DNA from: Dyella_A sp049445995
GTDB taxonomy: Bacteria; Pseudomonadota; Gammaproteobacteria; Xanthomonadales; Rhodanobacteraceae
Direction: 5' to 3'
Length of the DNA: 16,318 nucleotides
Assembly (NCBI RefSeq): GCF_049445995.1
Contig: NZ_JBMSDZ010000037.1
Coordinates: forward strand, 1 to 16,318
This document shows, in pieces, positions 1 to 8,361 of the stretch (positions are counted from its first letter, which is position 1; every line of letters starts with the position of its first letter). The position numbers and the translations under genes were made by a program. The notes under the pieces were generated by a model, which worked only from the letters and a program-made list of their open reading frames with translations, did no database searches and had not been told where the DNA came from.

Positions 1-2
1 AG

Positions 3-86
3 GCCACGCAACTGCTCGACACCGCTGGCGCCCTACGCCTCGTCCCCACCCCGGTCGACACCGGCATCCCCGAGGTTGTTACATAG
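3..86 (+). CDS. possible 3' end of an unidentified gene (partial at left edge)
   Basis: Frame 3 is open from the window edge for 27 codons and ends at TAG (84-86). The translated tail ends in VDTGIPEVVT. The codons are GC-rich at third positions like the other genes here, which gives weak support for real coding. I do not recognise the family. The stretch LLDTAGA..LVPTPVD faintly recalls a segment of MocR-type aminotransferase regulators, but that segment would be internal, not C-terminal. No terminator-like hairpin follows in the roughly 58 bases before the convergent kinase stop. Confidence 0.3.
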   Translation, partial: ATQLLDTAGALRLVPTPVDTGIPEVVT

Positions 87-144
87 AAATCTCGCGCCGT
101 GTGTTGGGTTACTGTTGACACGTTCCGTGGGATGGATCCATCTC

Positions 145-1080
145 TCAGTCGAGGCGGTAGCCGAACTGCTCTTGGAACTCGGCATGGAACTGGTCGTACG
201 TGAAAGACTGGTTCTGGGTGCCGGGGTGCTCCACTTTCAGAGCACCCATTAGCGAGGCCATCCGCCCCACTGTCGGCCAATCACACCCTTGCATGATTCC
301 AAAAATAAGGCCCGCGCGATAAGCGTCGCCGCAGCCGGTAGGATCGATCACCTGCCGCTCTTGCGCCGGCGGAATCACGTGGGTGGTGTCGCCGGTGTGG
401 ATCATGGAGCCGCGCGGTCCCTGCGTGACGATGTAGGCAGTGACACGCGAAGCGATTTCAGCGGCCGACCAGCCCGTACGCGTCTGCAGCAGCTGCGATT
501 CATAGTCGTTGACGATCACGTACGTGGACTTCTCGATCATCGCGCGGAACTCGGCGCCGTCGAACAGCGGCATGGCCTGGCCGGGGTCGAAGATGAACGG
601 CACGCCGCGTGCAGCGAACTCATCCACGTGCTGCAGCATGGCCTCGCGGCTATCCGGTGCGACGATCGCGAAGCCAATCTCGGGGATGTCGCGCACGTGG
701 TTCTCGTGCGCGCTCGCCATGGCGCCGGGGTGAAAAGCGGTAATCTGGTTATTGTCCAGATCCGTGGTGATGAAGCATTGCGGCGTGAACTGGTCATCGT
801 ATTCACGCACGTAATCCAGACGGATGCCGCAGTCGACCAGATGCTTGCGATAGGGGGCGAAATCCTGGCCCACCGCCGCCACGGGCAGCGGGTCGGCGCC
901 GAGCAGCTTGAGGTTATAGGCAATGTTGCCGGCGCAGCCGCCGAACTCCCTGCGCATCCGCGGCACCAGGAAGGAGACATTCAGGATGTGCACCTGGTCG
1001 GGCAGGATGTGGTTCTTGAACTGGTCCTGGAACACCATGATGGTGTCGTAGGCCAGCGATCCGCAGATGACGGCTGACAT
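145..1080 (-). CDS. PfkB/ribokinase-family nucleoside kinase, probably adenosine kinase
   Basis: A 311-residue cytoplasmic kinase of the PfkB (ribokinase) fold, expected to transfer the ATP gamma-phosphate to a nucleoside. The N-terminal part (ICGSLAYDTIMVF, residues 5-17, and LPDQVHILNVSFLVP, 26-40) and FGGCAGN (46-52) resemble the bacterial adenosine kinases described from Burkholderia. DLDNNQITAFHPGAM (107-121) fits the same group. The C-terminal PfkB signature DPTGCGDAYRAG (246-257) carries the catalytic Asp252 and the anion hole. I chose the ATG at 1080 because homology begins there; the frame is open 18 codons further up without recognisable sequence. The gene is divergent from mreB, with a 274-base shared intergenic region. 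Another sugar or nucleoside substrate is possible, since PfkB specificity is hard to read from sequence. The family call is firm and the substrate is inferred. Confidence 0.88.
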   Translation of the reverse strand: MSAVICGSLAYDTIMVFQDQFKNHILPDQVHILNVSFLVPRMRREFGGCAGNIAYNLKLLGADPLPVAAVGQDFAPYRKHLVDCGIRLDYVREYDDQFTPQCFITTDLDNNQITAFHPGAMASAHENHVRDIPEIGFAIVAPDSREAMLQHVDEFAARGVPFIFDPGQAMPLFDGAEFRAMIEKSTYVIVNDYESQLLQTRTGWSAAEIASRVTAYIVTQGPRGSMIHTGDTTHVIPPAQERQVIDPTGCGDAYRAGLIFGIMQGCDWPTVGRMASLMGALKVEHPGTQNQSFTYDQFHAEFQEQFGYRLD

Positions 1081-1168
1081 GATGCGTGAGTGCCTCGGCA
1101 AGATGGTTGGGCCGCGTGGAACGCGACCGCGCATGACGCCGTGACGTCGCGCCCCGGCAAAGTCTTAA

Positions 1169-1197
1169 ATCGTACCGGGAACCGCTCGAATTGGCGA
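1169..1197 (-). promoter_or_regulatory. candidate sigma70 promoter for the nucleoside kinase gene
   Basis: On the minus strand a -35-like TCGCCA (1192-1197; 4/6 to TTGACA) is followed after 17 bases by TACGAT (1169-1174; 4/6 to TATAAT). The kinase ATG is about 90 bases downstream. The spacing is ideal but the matches are modest, so this is a guess from consensus only. Confidence 0.28.
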
Positions 1198-1284
1198 CTT
1201 CGGGGGGCGGCGGAAAGCTGCTCTGTCGCCCGAGAAAGTGCCGATATCATCCCGTCCCACAAGGCTTTCTTAACGTCACGGTCC

Positions 1285-1313
1285 TTGCGTGGCGTAGCTG
1301 TGCTGACTAGACT
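1285..1313 (+). promoter_or_regulatory. candidate sigma70 promoter for mreB and the elongation gene array
   Basis: TTGCGT (1285-1290) and TAGACT (1308-1313; 4/6 to TATAAT) are separated by exactly 17 bases. Transcription would start near 1320, leaving a leader of about 35 bases before the mreB ATG at 1355. The site lies in the divergent intergenic region, where a promoter for this array is expected. The -35 is weak beyond TTG. Confidence 0.42.
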
Positions 1314-1354
1314 GGCGCGCTTGCTTTTCAGCCAGTCGGACACGCGGCGACCCC

Positions 1355-2401
1355 ATGTTCAAGAAGTTTCGCGGGATCTTTTCCAACGACATCTCCATCG
1401 ATCTCGGCACGGCCAACACGCTGATCTACGTACGGGGTCAGGGCATCGTGCTCAACGAGCCGTCGGTGGTCGCCATTCGCCAGGATCGCGGTCCGGGCGG
1501 TCCACGCACCGTGGCCGCCGTGGGTACCGACGCGAAGCGCATGCTGGGCCGCACGCCCGGCAACATTGCGACCGTGCGGCCGATGAAGGATGGCGTCATC
1601 GCCGATTTCACCATGACCGAGGCGATGCTGCAGCACTTCATCAAGCAGGTGCACAAGTCGCGCATGCTGCGTCCGAGTCCGCGCGTGCTGGTGTGCGTGC
1701 CGTGCGGTTCCACCCAGGTCGAGCGCCGCGCGATCAAGGAATCGGCCGAAGGCGCCGGCGCCCGCGACGTGTTCCTGATCGAGGAGCCGATGGCCGCGGC
1801 GATCGGCGCCGGCATTCCGGTGCACGAAGCGCGCGGCTCGATGGTGCTGGACATCGGTGGCGGCACGTCTGAAGTGGCGGTGATCTCGCTCAACGGCATC
1901 GTTTACTCCGCTTCGGTGCGCGTCGGTGGCGACCGCTTCGACGAGGCCATCATCAACTACGTGCGCCGCAACCACGGCACGCTGATCGGCGAGTCCACTG
2001 CCGAGCGCATCAAGCTGGAAATCGGTTGCGCGTTCCCGCAGAGCGAGGTGAAGGAGATCGAGATCTCCGGCCGCAACCTGGCCGAGGGCGTGCCGCGCAT
2101 GTTCACGATCAACTCCAACGAGATCCTCGAAGCGCTGCACGAGCCGCTTGCCGGCATCGTGGCCGCGGTGAAATCGGCGCTGGAACAGACCCCGCCGGAG
2201 CTGTGCTCCGACGTGGCCGAGCGCGGCATCGTGCTGACCGGCGGCGGCGCGCTGTTGCGCGACCTCGACCGGCTCATCTCCGAGGAAACCGGCCTGCATG
2301 TGCAGGTGGCCGACGATCCGCTCACCTGCGTCGCACGCGGTGGCGGCAAGGCCCTGGAGCTGATCGATCTGCACGGCAGCGACTTCTTCGCAGCCGAGTA
2401 A
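1355..2401 (+). CDS. mreB: rod-shape-determining actin homologue MreB
   Basis: A 348-residue bacterial actin, close to the usual length (E. coli 347). It polymerises on ATP beneath the inner membrane and guides the elongation complex. The N-terminal amphipathic segment MFKKFRGIF fits the membrane-binding helix known for Gram-negative MreB. The phosphate-1 loop is IDLGTANT (15-22), the phosphate-2 loop DIGGGTSEV starts at Asp166, and the adenosine motif LTGGGALLRDL starts at residue 294. EEPMAAAIGAG and STQVERRAIKES are also typical MreB stretches. The start is fixed by the conserved N-terminus; the upstream Shine-Dalgarno sequence is weak (GGCGA region). It is the first gene of the plus-strand array, 124 bases before mreC, and divergent from the kinase gene. 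Nothing looks broken. Confidence 0.98.
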   Translation: MFKKFRGIFSNDISIDLGTANTLIYVRGQGIVLNEPSVVAIRQDRGPGGPRTVAAVGTDAKRMLGRTPGNIATVRPMKDGVIADFTMTEAMLQHFIKQVHKSRMLRPSPRVLVCVPCGSTQVERRAIKESAEGAGARDVFLIEEPMAAAIGAGIPVHEARGSMVLDIGGGTSEVAVISLNGIVYSASVRVGGDRFDEAIINYVRRNHGTLIGESTAERIKLEIGCAFPQSEVKEIEISGRNLAEGVPRMFTINSNEILEALHEPLAGIVAAVKSALEQTPPELCSDVAERGIVLTGGGALLRDLDRLISEETGLHVQVADDPLTCVARGGGKALELIDLHGSDFFAAE

Positions 2402-2511
2402 TCGTGGCCGCTCCGCTCGCCGGTGAATGGCCCCGGATGTGTTGCGCCCATGGCGCTGCCTGCATGGCGATGCGAAGGGTATCGGTGTTGATGGTGCTCA
2501 GCCGCATCCCC

Positions 2512-2517
2512 GGGGGA
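2512..2517 (+). promoter_or_regulatory. ribosome binding site deciding the mreC start
   Basis: GGGGGA lies 8 bases before the ATG at 2526. It supports that start over the upstream ATG at 2427 in the same frame, whose 33-codon extension looks non-coding. Confidence 0.5.
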
Positions 2518-2525
2518 ACATCGTC

Positions 2526-3482
2526 ATGGGGTTGAATCGCGAGGAATCCTCGCCGCTGTTTGCCGGCACCGTGGCGGGCACGTTGAGGTTGCTCGCCTAT
2601 CTGGCGCTGGCCATGGTGCTCATGGTGCTCGATCACCGCAACGGCTGGACTTGGCGCGTGCGCTATGCCGCCGCGGTGGTGGTCGAGCCGCTGTACCGGT
2701 TGGCCGGGGCGCCCAGTGCCGGCATGCATGCATTGGCCACGGCGTTTTCCGAACGCCAGGCGCTGACCGAACAGAACCAGCGGCTGCGCGAAGACCTGCT
2801 GCTTGCCAACGCCAAACTCAACCGCATGGCTTCGGTGGCGGAGCAGAACCAGCGACTGAAGGAATTGCTCGACACCCAGCATAGCCTGGAGCTCAACGTA
2901 CAGCTGGCCCGTGTGGTGGGAGTGGACCTGGGGCCGGCAGAATACCGCCTGATGATCGGCTCCGGCGCCAACAACGGCGTCAAGGTCGGGCAGCCGGTGA
3001 TCGATGCCCGCGGCGTGATGGGGCAGGTGATCCACGTGTTGCCGAGCACGGCGGTGGTGATGCTGGTTACCGATCCGGCGCATGCGCTGCCGGTGACGAT
3101 CGAGCGTACCGGGTTGCGCACGATCGCCTACGGGGCACGCGACGGCAATGGCCTGATGCTGCCGGACATCCCGATGGCGGCGGATGTGCAGGCGGGCGAC
3201 CGCCTGCTCACCTCGGGTCTGGGCGGCCGGTTTCCCTCCGGTTTTCCGGTAGGCACGATCACCCGCGTGCAGCCTTCGGCCACCGGCATGTTTCTCGAAG
3301 CCACCGCCACTCCGGCCGCCGACATCGATCGCAGTGAGGACGTGCTGCTGTTGCACGACCAGGCCGAGCCGGTCGGCCCACCGGCGCCGGCGACTCCGGC
3401 CGGTCCACCGGCCGGCCTCGCTGCGTCGGCGAGTGCCCCCATGTCGCCGGCAGCAACCAGGGCCACGGGAATCCCGCCATGA
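2526..3482 (+). CDS. mreC: rod-shape-determining protein MreC
   Basis: A 318-residue bitopic inner-membrane protein whose periplasmic part binds and activates PBP2/RodA. A short cytoplasmic N-terminus is followed by one membrane segment (about 18-36, LALAMVLMVL core). A coiled coil follows (about 74-118, rich in Glu, Gln, Leu and Arg, with EQNQRL occurring twice). The MreC beta-domain occupies about 120-280 (LMIGSGANNGVKVGQPV; LLTSGLGGRFPSGFPVG). The last roughly 40 residues are a Pro/Ala-rich, probably disordered tail (GPPAPATPAGPPAG). The start at 2526 is chosen because it has a good RBS and places the membrane segment normally. The stop overlaps the mreD start (ATGA, 3479-3482), implying translational coupling. 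Confidence 0.96.
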   Translation: MGLNREESSPLFAGTVAGTLRLLAYLALAMVLMVLDHRNGWTWRVRYAAAVVVEPLYRLAGAPSAGMHALATAFSERQALTEQNQRLREDLLLANAKLNRMASVAEQNQRLKELLDTQHSLELNVQLARVVGVDLGPAEYRLMIGSGANNGVKVGQPVIDARGVMGQVIHVLPSTAVVMLVTDPAHALPVTIERTGLRTIAYGARDGNGLMLPDIPMAADVQAGDRLLTSGLGGRFPSGFPVGTITRVQPSATGMFLEATATPAADIDRSEDVLLLHDQAEPVGPPAPATPAGPPAGLAASASAPMSPAATRATGIPP

Positions 3483-3964
3483 ATCGCCATCGCCTCGCCG
3501 TGACCTGGTTCGGCACGACGCTCGTCGTCGCCCTGCTGGCCATGCTGGTGCCGCTGCCTGCGGTGCTGCAGCCTTTCAAGCCGTACTGGCCGGCGCTGGT
3601 GCTGCTGTACTGGTCGCTGGAGTCGGGTGAACGGGTCAATCTGGGCCTGGCCTTCCTGGTGGGGCTGTTCGCCGACCTGCTCGATGGAGTGCTGCTCGGC
3701 GAGCAGGCGCTGCGCCTCACCGCGCTGGTGTTCATCGCCCTGCGCTTCCGCTCGCGCCTGCGTTTCTTTCCGATGTGGCAGCAGACGCTGGCAGTGCTGG
3801 CGCTTCTGCTGAACGACCGCGTGCTGCTGCTGATCGTGCGCGTGTTTGCCGGCGCGACATCGCCGCCGCTGAGCTGGTGGTACGCGCCTTTCGTGGGAGC
3901 GGCGCTGTGGCCGTTCCTGTTCCTGCTGCTGGATGACCTGCGCATCCGTCTGCGCATCGTCTGA
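3479..3964 (+). CDS. mreD: rod-shape-determining protein MreD
   Basis: A 161-residue polytopic inner-membrane protein, the usual MreD length. It has about five hydrophobic segments (for example LVVALLAMLVPLPAVL, ALVLLYWSLES and AFLVGLFADLLDGVLLG). The central motif GLFADLLDGVLLGEQALR and the Arg-rich loop RFRSRLRFFPMWQQT are characteristic of proteobacterial MreD. It works with MreC in the elongation complex; its precise role is not settled in the family. It starts inside the mreC stop codon and ends 11 bases before mrdA, so it sits in a tight co-transcribed block. Confidence 0.94.
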   Translation: MNRHRLAVTWFGTTLVVALLAMLVPLPAVLQPFKPYWPALVLLYWSLESGERVNLGLAFLVGLFADLLDGVLLGEQALRLTALVFIALRFRSRLRFFPMWQQTLAVLALLLNDRVLLLIVRVFAGATSPPLSWWYAPFVGAALWPFLFLLLDDLRIRLRIV

Positions 3965-3975
3965 GCACCTAGGCC

Positions 3976-5982
3976 GTGAGCAAGCGCCGTGGAAGCCGCC
4001 TGCACCGCGCGATCAAGGATCCGCGCGGCGAGAATGCGCTGTTCCGCCAGCGTGCGCTGGCCGGCTTCGGCATCATCCTGCTCGGGCTGCTGGTGCTGGT
4101 GGGGCGTTACGCCTTCCTGCAGGTGCTGCATCACGACGAATTCGCCACCCGCTCGGAGGCGAACCGCGTCAAGCCCCGGGCGATTCCGCCGGCGCGCGGA
4201 TTGATCTACGACCGCAACGGCGTGCTGCTGGCCGACAACGTGCCGGCGTTCCGGCTCGAAGTGGTGCCCGAGCAGGTGCCGGACATGAAGGCGATGCTGG
4301 CGCAGATCGGCGCGGTGGTGCCACTGAGCGACGACGACATCGACGCGTTCAAGAAGCAGCTGGCGCAGAGTCGACGGTTCGACAGCGTGCCGCTGAAATT
4401 GCACCTGTCCGAGGACGACATCGCCCGCTTCGCCATCAACCGCTGGCGCTTCCCCGGCGTGGACGTGGTGCCGTATCTCACCCGGCGCTACCCGTTCGGT
4501 GCGCGCTTTGCACACATCATCGGCTACGTGGGACGCATCGACGACAACGACCTCAAGCGGCTCGACCCGGTGCGCTACAAGGGCACCACCCACGTCGGGC
4601 GCAGCGGCCTGGAGCGCGCCTACGAGGGTGTGCTGCACGGCACGCCGGGTTACGAGCTGGTGGAGGTGAATGCGGACGGCCGCACCCAGCGCGTGCTGGA
4701 AACGCACCCGCCGATTCCCGGCAAGAACCTCTATCTCAGTATCGATACCCGCATCCAGAAGGCGGCCGAAGATGCCTTCGCCGGCCGGCCTGGCGCCGCG
4801 GTGGCGATCGATCCGCGCAACGGCCAGGTGCTGGCCATGGTCAGCGTGCCGAGCTTCGATCCCAACCTGTTCGTCAACGGCATCAGCGCCGTCGACTACA
4901 GGACGCTCACCAGCGATCCGGACAAGCCGCTGTACAACCGCGCCCTGCGCGGCGTGTATCCGCCCGGCTCCACGGTGAAGCCGCTGATCGGCCTGGCCGG
5001 GCTGGAAGCGGGCATTCGCACGCCGCAGGACACGGTGGTGTCCACCGGCCAGTACTGCATTCCCGGTACCACGTTCTGCCGCCGCGACGACCAGCGCGGC
5101 GGCGTGGGCCGGGTGGATCTGGCCGAGGCGATCGAGCAGTCGGTCAACACGTATTTCTACAAGCTGGCGCTGGACCTGGGCATCGATCGGCTCAGCGCCT
5201 ACATGAGCAAGTTCGGCTTCGGCCGTCCGACCGGGATCGACCTGGTCGGCGAGTCCGACGGCGTGCTGCCCTCGCGCGAGTGGAAGCAGGCGCATTCGCG
5301 CGAGCCCTGGTATCCCGGCGAGACGATGATCGCCGGCATCGGCCAGGGCTACTGGGCAGTGACGCCGATTCAGCTGGCCCATGCCATCGCCACGTTCGCC
5401 GGTCACGGCGTGCCGTACGCGCCGCGCCTGGTGATGGCCACCCAGGACAGCGTGGAAACCGGCCGCAGGCCGCTGCCCAATCCGCCGCAGGGACCCAGCC
5501 TGATCACCGAGCCCGCCTACTGGAACGCCGTGGACCGGGGCATGCAGCTGGTGATGTACGGTGACAAGGGCACCGGCCGCGCGCTCACGGAGGGCTTCCC
5601 GTACCGCCTTGCCGGCAAGAGCGGCACCGCCGAGCGCTACTCGCGCAAGGGCAACACCTACGACGATCGCAGCAACCTGGCCTACCTCGCCACGCGCAAC
5701 CGCGCGTGGTTCGAGGTGTATGCACCGGCCGACGACCCGCAGATCGCGGTGGTCGCGGTGCTGGAGGCCGGCGCCTGGGGCGCCTCGTCGGCCGGCCCGA
5801 TCACCCGCCACATCCTCGATGCATGGCTCGCCGCCAAGGGGCGCGCGGCGCCCCCGTTCACGCCGTATCGCGACGATGCCATCGGCAACGCGCCGGCACC
5901 GGTCGAGGATCTGCCCGTCGCACCGGCCGACGCGCAGCCGGCGCAGGCCGGCTCGACGCCCGACCACGGAGGCACGCCATGA
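3976..5982 (+). CDS. mrdA: penicillin-binding protein 2, elongation transpeptidase
   Basis: A 668-residue class B penicillin-binding protein that cross-links new peptidoglycan during side-wall growth as partner of RodA. A short basic cytoplasmic tail is followed by one membrane anchor (about 27-47). The pedestal begins with ARGLIYDRNGVLLADN. The transpeptidase domain has the three catalytic motifs: STVK with Ser332 (in YPPGSTVKP), SVN at 389-391, and KSGT at 548-551. The start is a GTG at 3976; no ATG fits, and the N-terminus MSKRRGS..IKDPRGEN matches xanthomonad-type PBP2. The SD is poor (CTAGG close to the start), so mreD read-through may help. The C-terminal roughly 45 residues are Pro/Ala-rich and make the protein longer than E. 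coli PBP2 (633). The stop overlaps the rodA ATG. Confidence 0.97.
   Translation: MSKRRGSRLHRAIKDPRGENALFRQRALAGFGIILLGLLVLVGRYAFLQVLHHDEFATRSEANRVKPRAIPPARGLIYDRNGVLLADNVPAFRLEVVPEQVPDMKAMLAQIGAVVPLSDDDIDAFKKQLAQSRRFDSVPLKLHLSEDDIARFAINRWRFPGVDVVPYLTRRYPFGARFAHIIGYVGRIDDNDLKRLDPVRYKGTTHVGRSGLERAYEGVLHGTPGYELVEVNADGRTQRVLETHPPIPGKNLYLSIDTRIQKAAEDAFAGRPGAAVAIDPRNGQVLAMVSVPSFDPNLFVNGISAVDYRTLTSDPDKPLYNRALRGVYPPGSTVKPLIGLAGLEAGIRTPQDTVVSTGQYCIPGTTFCRRDDQRGGVGRVDLAEAIEQSVNTYFYKLALDLGIDRLSAYMSKFGFGRPTGIDLVGESDGVLPSREWKQAHSREPWYPGETMIAGIGQGYWAVTPIQLAHAIATFAGHGVPYAPRLVMATQDSVETGRRPLPNPPQGPSLITEPAYWNAVDRGMQLVMYGDKGTGRALTEGFPYRLAGKSGTAERYSRKGNTYDDRSNLAYLATRNRAWFEVYAPADDPQIAVVAVLEAGAWGASSAGPITRHILDAWLAAKGRAAPPFTPYRDDAIGNAPAPVEDLPVAPADAQPAQAGSTPDHGGTP
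5968..5972 (+). promoter_or_regulatory. ribosome binding site deciding the rodA start
   Basis: A perfect GGAGG sits 6 bases before the ATG at 5979, inside the last codons of mrdA. It fixes the rodA start at the ATGA overlap although the reading frame is open far upstream. Confidence 0.75.
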
Positions 5983-7094
5983 TCCAGTCGCTGTACATGC
6001 GCATGCGCCGCTTCGTGCGCCGCCTGATGACGCGGCAGCGGATCGACCTGCCGCTCGCCTTCGGCCTGTTCCTGCTGGCCTGCGCCAGCCTGATGACGCT
6101 CTACAGCGCCGGCGACCGCAGCCTCGCGCTGGTGGGCGGGCAGGCGGCGCGCTTCGCGATGGGGGGCGCGCTGCTGCTGCTGGTCTCGCGCATTCCGCCC
6201 TCGACGCTGCGTACCTGGACGCCGTGGCTGTACGCCGGCAGTACCGGGCTGCTGGTGCTGGTGGCCCTGCTGGGCGAGGGGCGCGGCGCCTATCGCTGGC
6301 TCGACCTGGGCGTGATGCGCTTCCAGCCGTCGGAGCTGCTCAAGCTCACCATGCCGATGATGGTGGCCTGGTACCTGCATCCGCGCCAGCTGCCGCCGAG
6401 CTGGAAGGACATCGCCATGGTCGGTCTGCTGATCGCCATCCCGGTCGGGCTGATCGCCGAGCAGCCGGATCTGGGCACCGCGCTGCTGGTGGCCGGTGCC
6501 GGGGCGTTCGCGCTGTTCCTGTCCGGCATGGCGTGGTGGCGCATCGGCATGCTGCTCGGCGCCGCCGCGGCGATGGTGCCGGTAGGCTGGCACTTCATGC
6601 ACCAGTACCAGCGTGACCGCGTGCTGACCCTGCTCAACCCCGAGTCGGACCCGCTGGGCAACGGCTGGCACATCATTCAGTCGCAGATCGCGGTAGGTTC
6701 GGGCGGGGTGTTCGGCAAGGGCTGGCTGCACAGTACCCAGTCGCGGCTGGACTTCCTGCCCGAGCACACCACCGACTTCATCTTCGCGGTGTTTTCCGAG
6801 GAGTTCGGCCTGGTCGGGGTAATCGCGATCCTCATGCTGTACGCCTTTATCATCGGCCGCTGCCTGTGGATCGCGATGGAGGCGCGCGACACCTACTCGC
6901 GCCTGCTCGCCGGCGCGATCGGCATGAGCTTCTTCGTCTACGTGCTGGTCAACGGCGGCATGGTCGCCGGCATGCTGCCGGTGGTCGGCGTGCCGATGCC
7001 GCTGATCAGCTACGGCGGCACGTCCGCGGTGTCGCTGCTGACCGGCTTCGGCGTGCTGATGTCGATCCATGCCAACCGCAAGATGCACCAGTGA
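5979..7094 (+). CDS. rodA: SEDS-family peptidoglycan glycosyltransferase RodA
   Basis: A 371-residue polytopic inner-membrane protein of the SEDS family. It polymerises lipid II into glycan strands for the elongation complex with PBP2. About ten hydrophobic segments follow a basic N-terminus. Visible SEDS hallmarks are RWLDLGVMRFQPSELLKL, EQPDLGTALL, IAVGSGGVFGKGW, the loop FLPEHTTDFIFAVFSEE and the signature PLISYGGTS (341-349). Asp266 in the TDFIF loop probably corresponds to the essential Asp of characterised RodA proteins (position 262 in E. coli). The start shares ATGA with the mrdA stop and has a perfect GGAGG. The next gene, mltB, begins 256 bases later, a gap holding an inverted repeat. 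Also called mrdB. Confidence 0.97.
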   Translation: MIQSLYMRMRRFVRRLMTRQRIDLPLAFGLFLLACASLMTLYSAGDRSLALVGGQAARFAMGGALLLLVSRIPPSTLRTWTPWLYAGSTGLLVLVALLGEGRGAYRWLDLGVMRFQPSELLKLTMPMMVAWYLHPRQLPPSWKDIAMVGLLIAIPVGLIAEQPDLGTALLVAGAGAFALFLSGMAWWRIGMLLGAAAAMVPVGWHFMHQYQRDRVLTLLNPESDPLGNGWHIIQSQIAVGSGGVFGKGWLHSTQSRLDFLPEHTTDFIFAVFSEEFGLVGVIAILMLYAFIIGRCLWIAMEARDTYSRLLAGAIGMSFFVYVLVNGGMVAGMLPVVGVPMPLISYGGTSAVSLLTGFGVLMSIHANRKMHQ

Positions 7095-7215
7095 ACGCCC
7101 GGCGTCGCGACGTCGCCGGTCATCGGGCCGGCCGCGGCGCGCGTGTCGGCAGCCTGTCGGGCCTTGGTTGGCCGGGCCGCGAATCCGGCGGTGCGGCGCC
7201 TATTCCTGCCGCTTC

Positions 7216-7242
7216 CTGGCCCATGGAGCCACGATGGGCCGG
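7216..7242. repeat. inverted repeat in the rodA-mltB gap
   Basis: GGCCCAT (7218-7224) and ATGGGCC (7234-7240) form a perfect 7-bp stem with a 9-base loop, extendable by two pairs (one G-T) to 7216-7242. No T-run follows, so it is not a standard intrinsic terminator. It may be an RNA-stabilising or attenuating hairpin, or chance in GC-rich DNA. The rest of the gap 7095-7350 shows no convincing gene. Confidence 0.4.
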
Positions 7243-7350
7243 CGAATCGTCAGCGATCTGTCCTCGCACCGCCGAATGCTCGCCTCGACCACCCAAGCCT
7301 GTAAGGGCTGTTAGGCTCTGCCCGCCCACCCATCTCCGAGCCGTGCCCTG

Positions 7351-8361
7351 ATGATTGTCCGCAACGCGACCCGTGTCCTCCGCCTGGTCATCGCGTGGGG
7401 CCTGCTCGCCGCCCCGGTCATCCCGCCCCTGCATGCGCAGACTCATCCCGGCCAGGCCGCACTGGTGCGCGAGGTGGCGCGCGACACCGGCCAGGATCCG
7501 GCCGAGCTCGACCGACTGCTCGACGGCGCGACGAAGCAGCAGAGCATCCTCGATGCGATCAGTCGTCCAGCCGAAGCCAAGCCGTGGCGGGATTACCGCC
7601 CGATCTTCATGACCGGGCAGCGCATTGCCGACGGCGTGGAGTTCTACCGCGAGCATCGCGCGCTGCTGGAGCAGGTCGGCCAGCAGTACGGCGTGGCGCC
7701 GGAATACATCGTGGCGATCCTCGGCGTGGAGACCAACTACGGCCGCCTCGGCGGCAAGTACAAGGTGCTCGATGCGCTGGTCACGCTGGGGCTGTACTAC
7801 CCGCCGCGCGCCACGTTTTTCCGCGAGCAGCTGAAGGTGCTGCTGGAACTGCCGGCCAATCATCTCGCCGGTCCGCTCGACACCCTGCTGGGCTCCTACG
7901 CCGGCGCGCAGGGCTGGGGCCAGTTCATGCCCTCGAGCATCCGCGATTTCGCCGTCGACGCCGACCACGACGGGCGCATCGACCTGCGCAACTCGCTGCC
8001 GGACATCTTCGCCAGCGTCGCCAACTACCTTGCCGGACACGGCTGGGTGCGCGGCGGTCCGGTGGCGATGCGCGCCCAGCCCGACAGCGCGGCCAGGCCG
8101 ATCACGGTCGAGGACAGCCAGCCGCAGTGGCCGCTGGAACAGCTCGAAGCCTGGGGCTACGCGCCGCTGGCGCCGGCCAACCCGGGCGAGCCGAGCAGTC
8201 TGCAGACGCTCGACGGCGCGGCGGGTCCGGAATACTGGTTCACCTTCCAGAACTTCCACGTCATCACCACCTACAACCGCAGCCCGCTCTACGCGATGGC
8301 CGTGCATCAGCTGGCGCAGGCGATCGACGCGGGCGTGCAGCAGGCGGATGCCACGCCATGA
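7351..8361 (+). CDS. mltB: lytic murein transglycosylase B (MltB/SltB1 type)
   Basis: A 336-residue periplasmic lytic transglycosylase that cleaves glycan strands with 1,6-anhydro-MurNAc formation. Residues 1 to about 29 look like a Sec signal peptide ending ..PPLHA-Q. There is no lipobox Cys, so the protein should be soluble, unlike E. coli MltB and like Pseudomonas SltB1. The catalytic Glu127 lies in AILGVETNYGR (122-132). LGSYAGAQGWGQFMPSS and the calcium-loop-like DADHDGRIDLRN are typical of the family. The C-terminus ends with FHVITTYNRSPLYAMAV, also typical. The start ATG at 7351 has a weak SD but gives a normal signal peptide. The stop overlaps the rlpA start (ATGA, 8358-8361). Placement between rodA and rlpA matches the Pseudomonas order pbpA-rodA-sltB1-rlpA. 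Confidence 0.95.
   Translation: MIVRNATRVLRLVIAWGLLAAPVIPPLHAQTHPGQAALVREVARDTGQDPAELDRLLDGATKQQSILDAISRPAEAKPWRDYRPIFMTGQRIADGVEFYREHRALLEQVGQQYGVAPEYIVAILGVETNYGRLGGKYKVLDALVTLGLYYPPRATFFREQLKVLLELPANHLAGPLDTLLGSYAGAQGWGQFMPSSIRDFAVDADHDGRIDLRNSLPDIFASVANYLAGHGWVRGGPVAMRAQPDSAARPITVEDSQPQWPLEQLEAWGYAPLAPANPGEPSSLQTLDGAAGPEYWFTFQNFHVITTYNRSPLYAMAVHQLAQAIDAGVQQADATP

Noticed and set aside
289..1077. 262-codon plus-strand frame opposite the nucleoside kinase
   Set aside because: The kinase on the minus strand has clear family motifs; this frame is its antisense shadow.
3259..5967. 902-codon open frame on the minus strand opposite mreC, mreD and mrdA
   Set aside because: It lies antisense to well-recognised genes, has His/Arg/Ala-rich low-information sequence and no family resemblance. 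Long antisense frames are normal in GC-rich DNA.
7300..7350. promoter for mltB around TAGGCT near 7314
   Set aside because: No -35-like hexamer is present at 16-18 bases upstream, so it cannot be supported from consensus.
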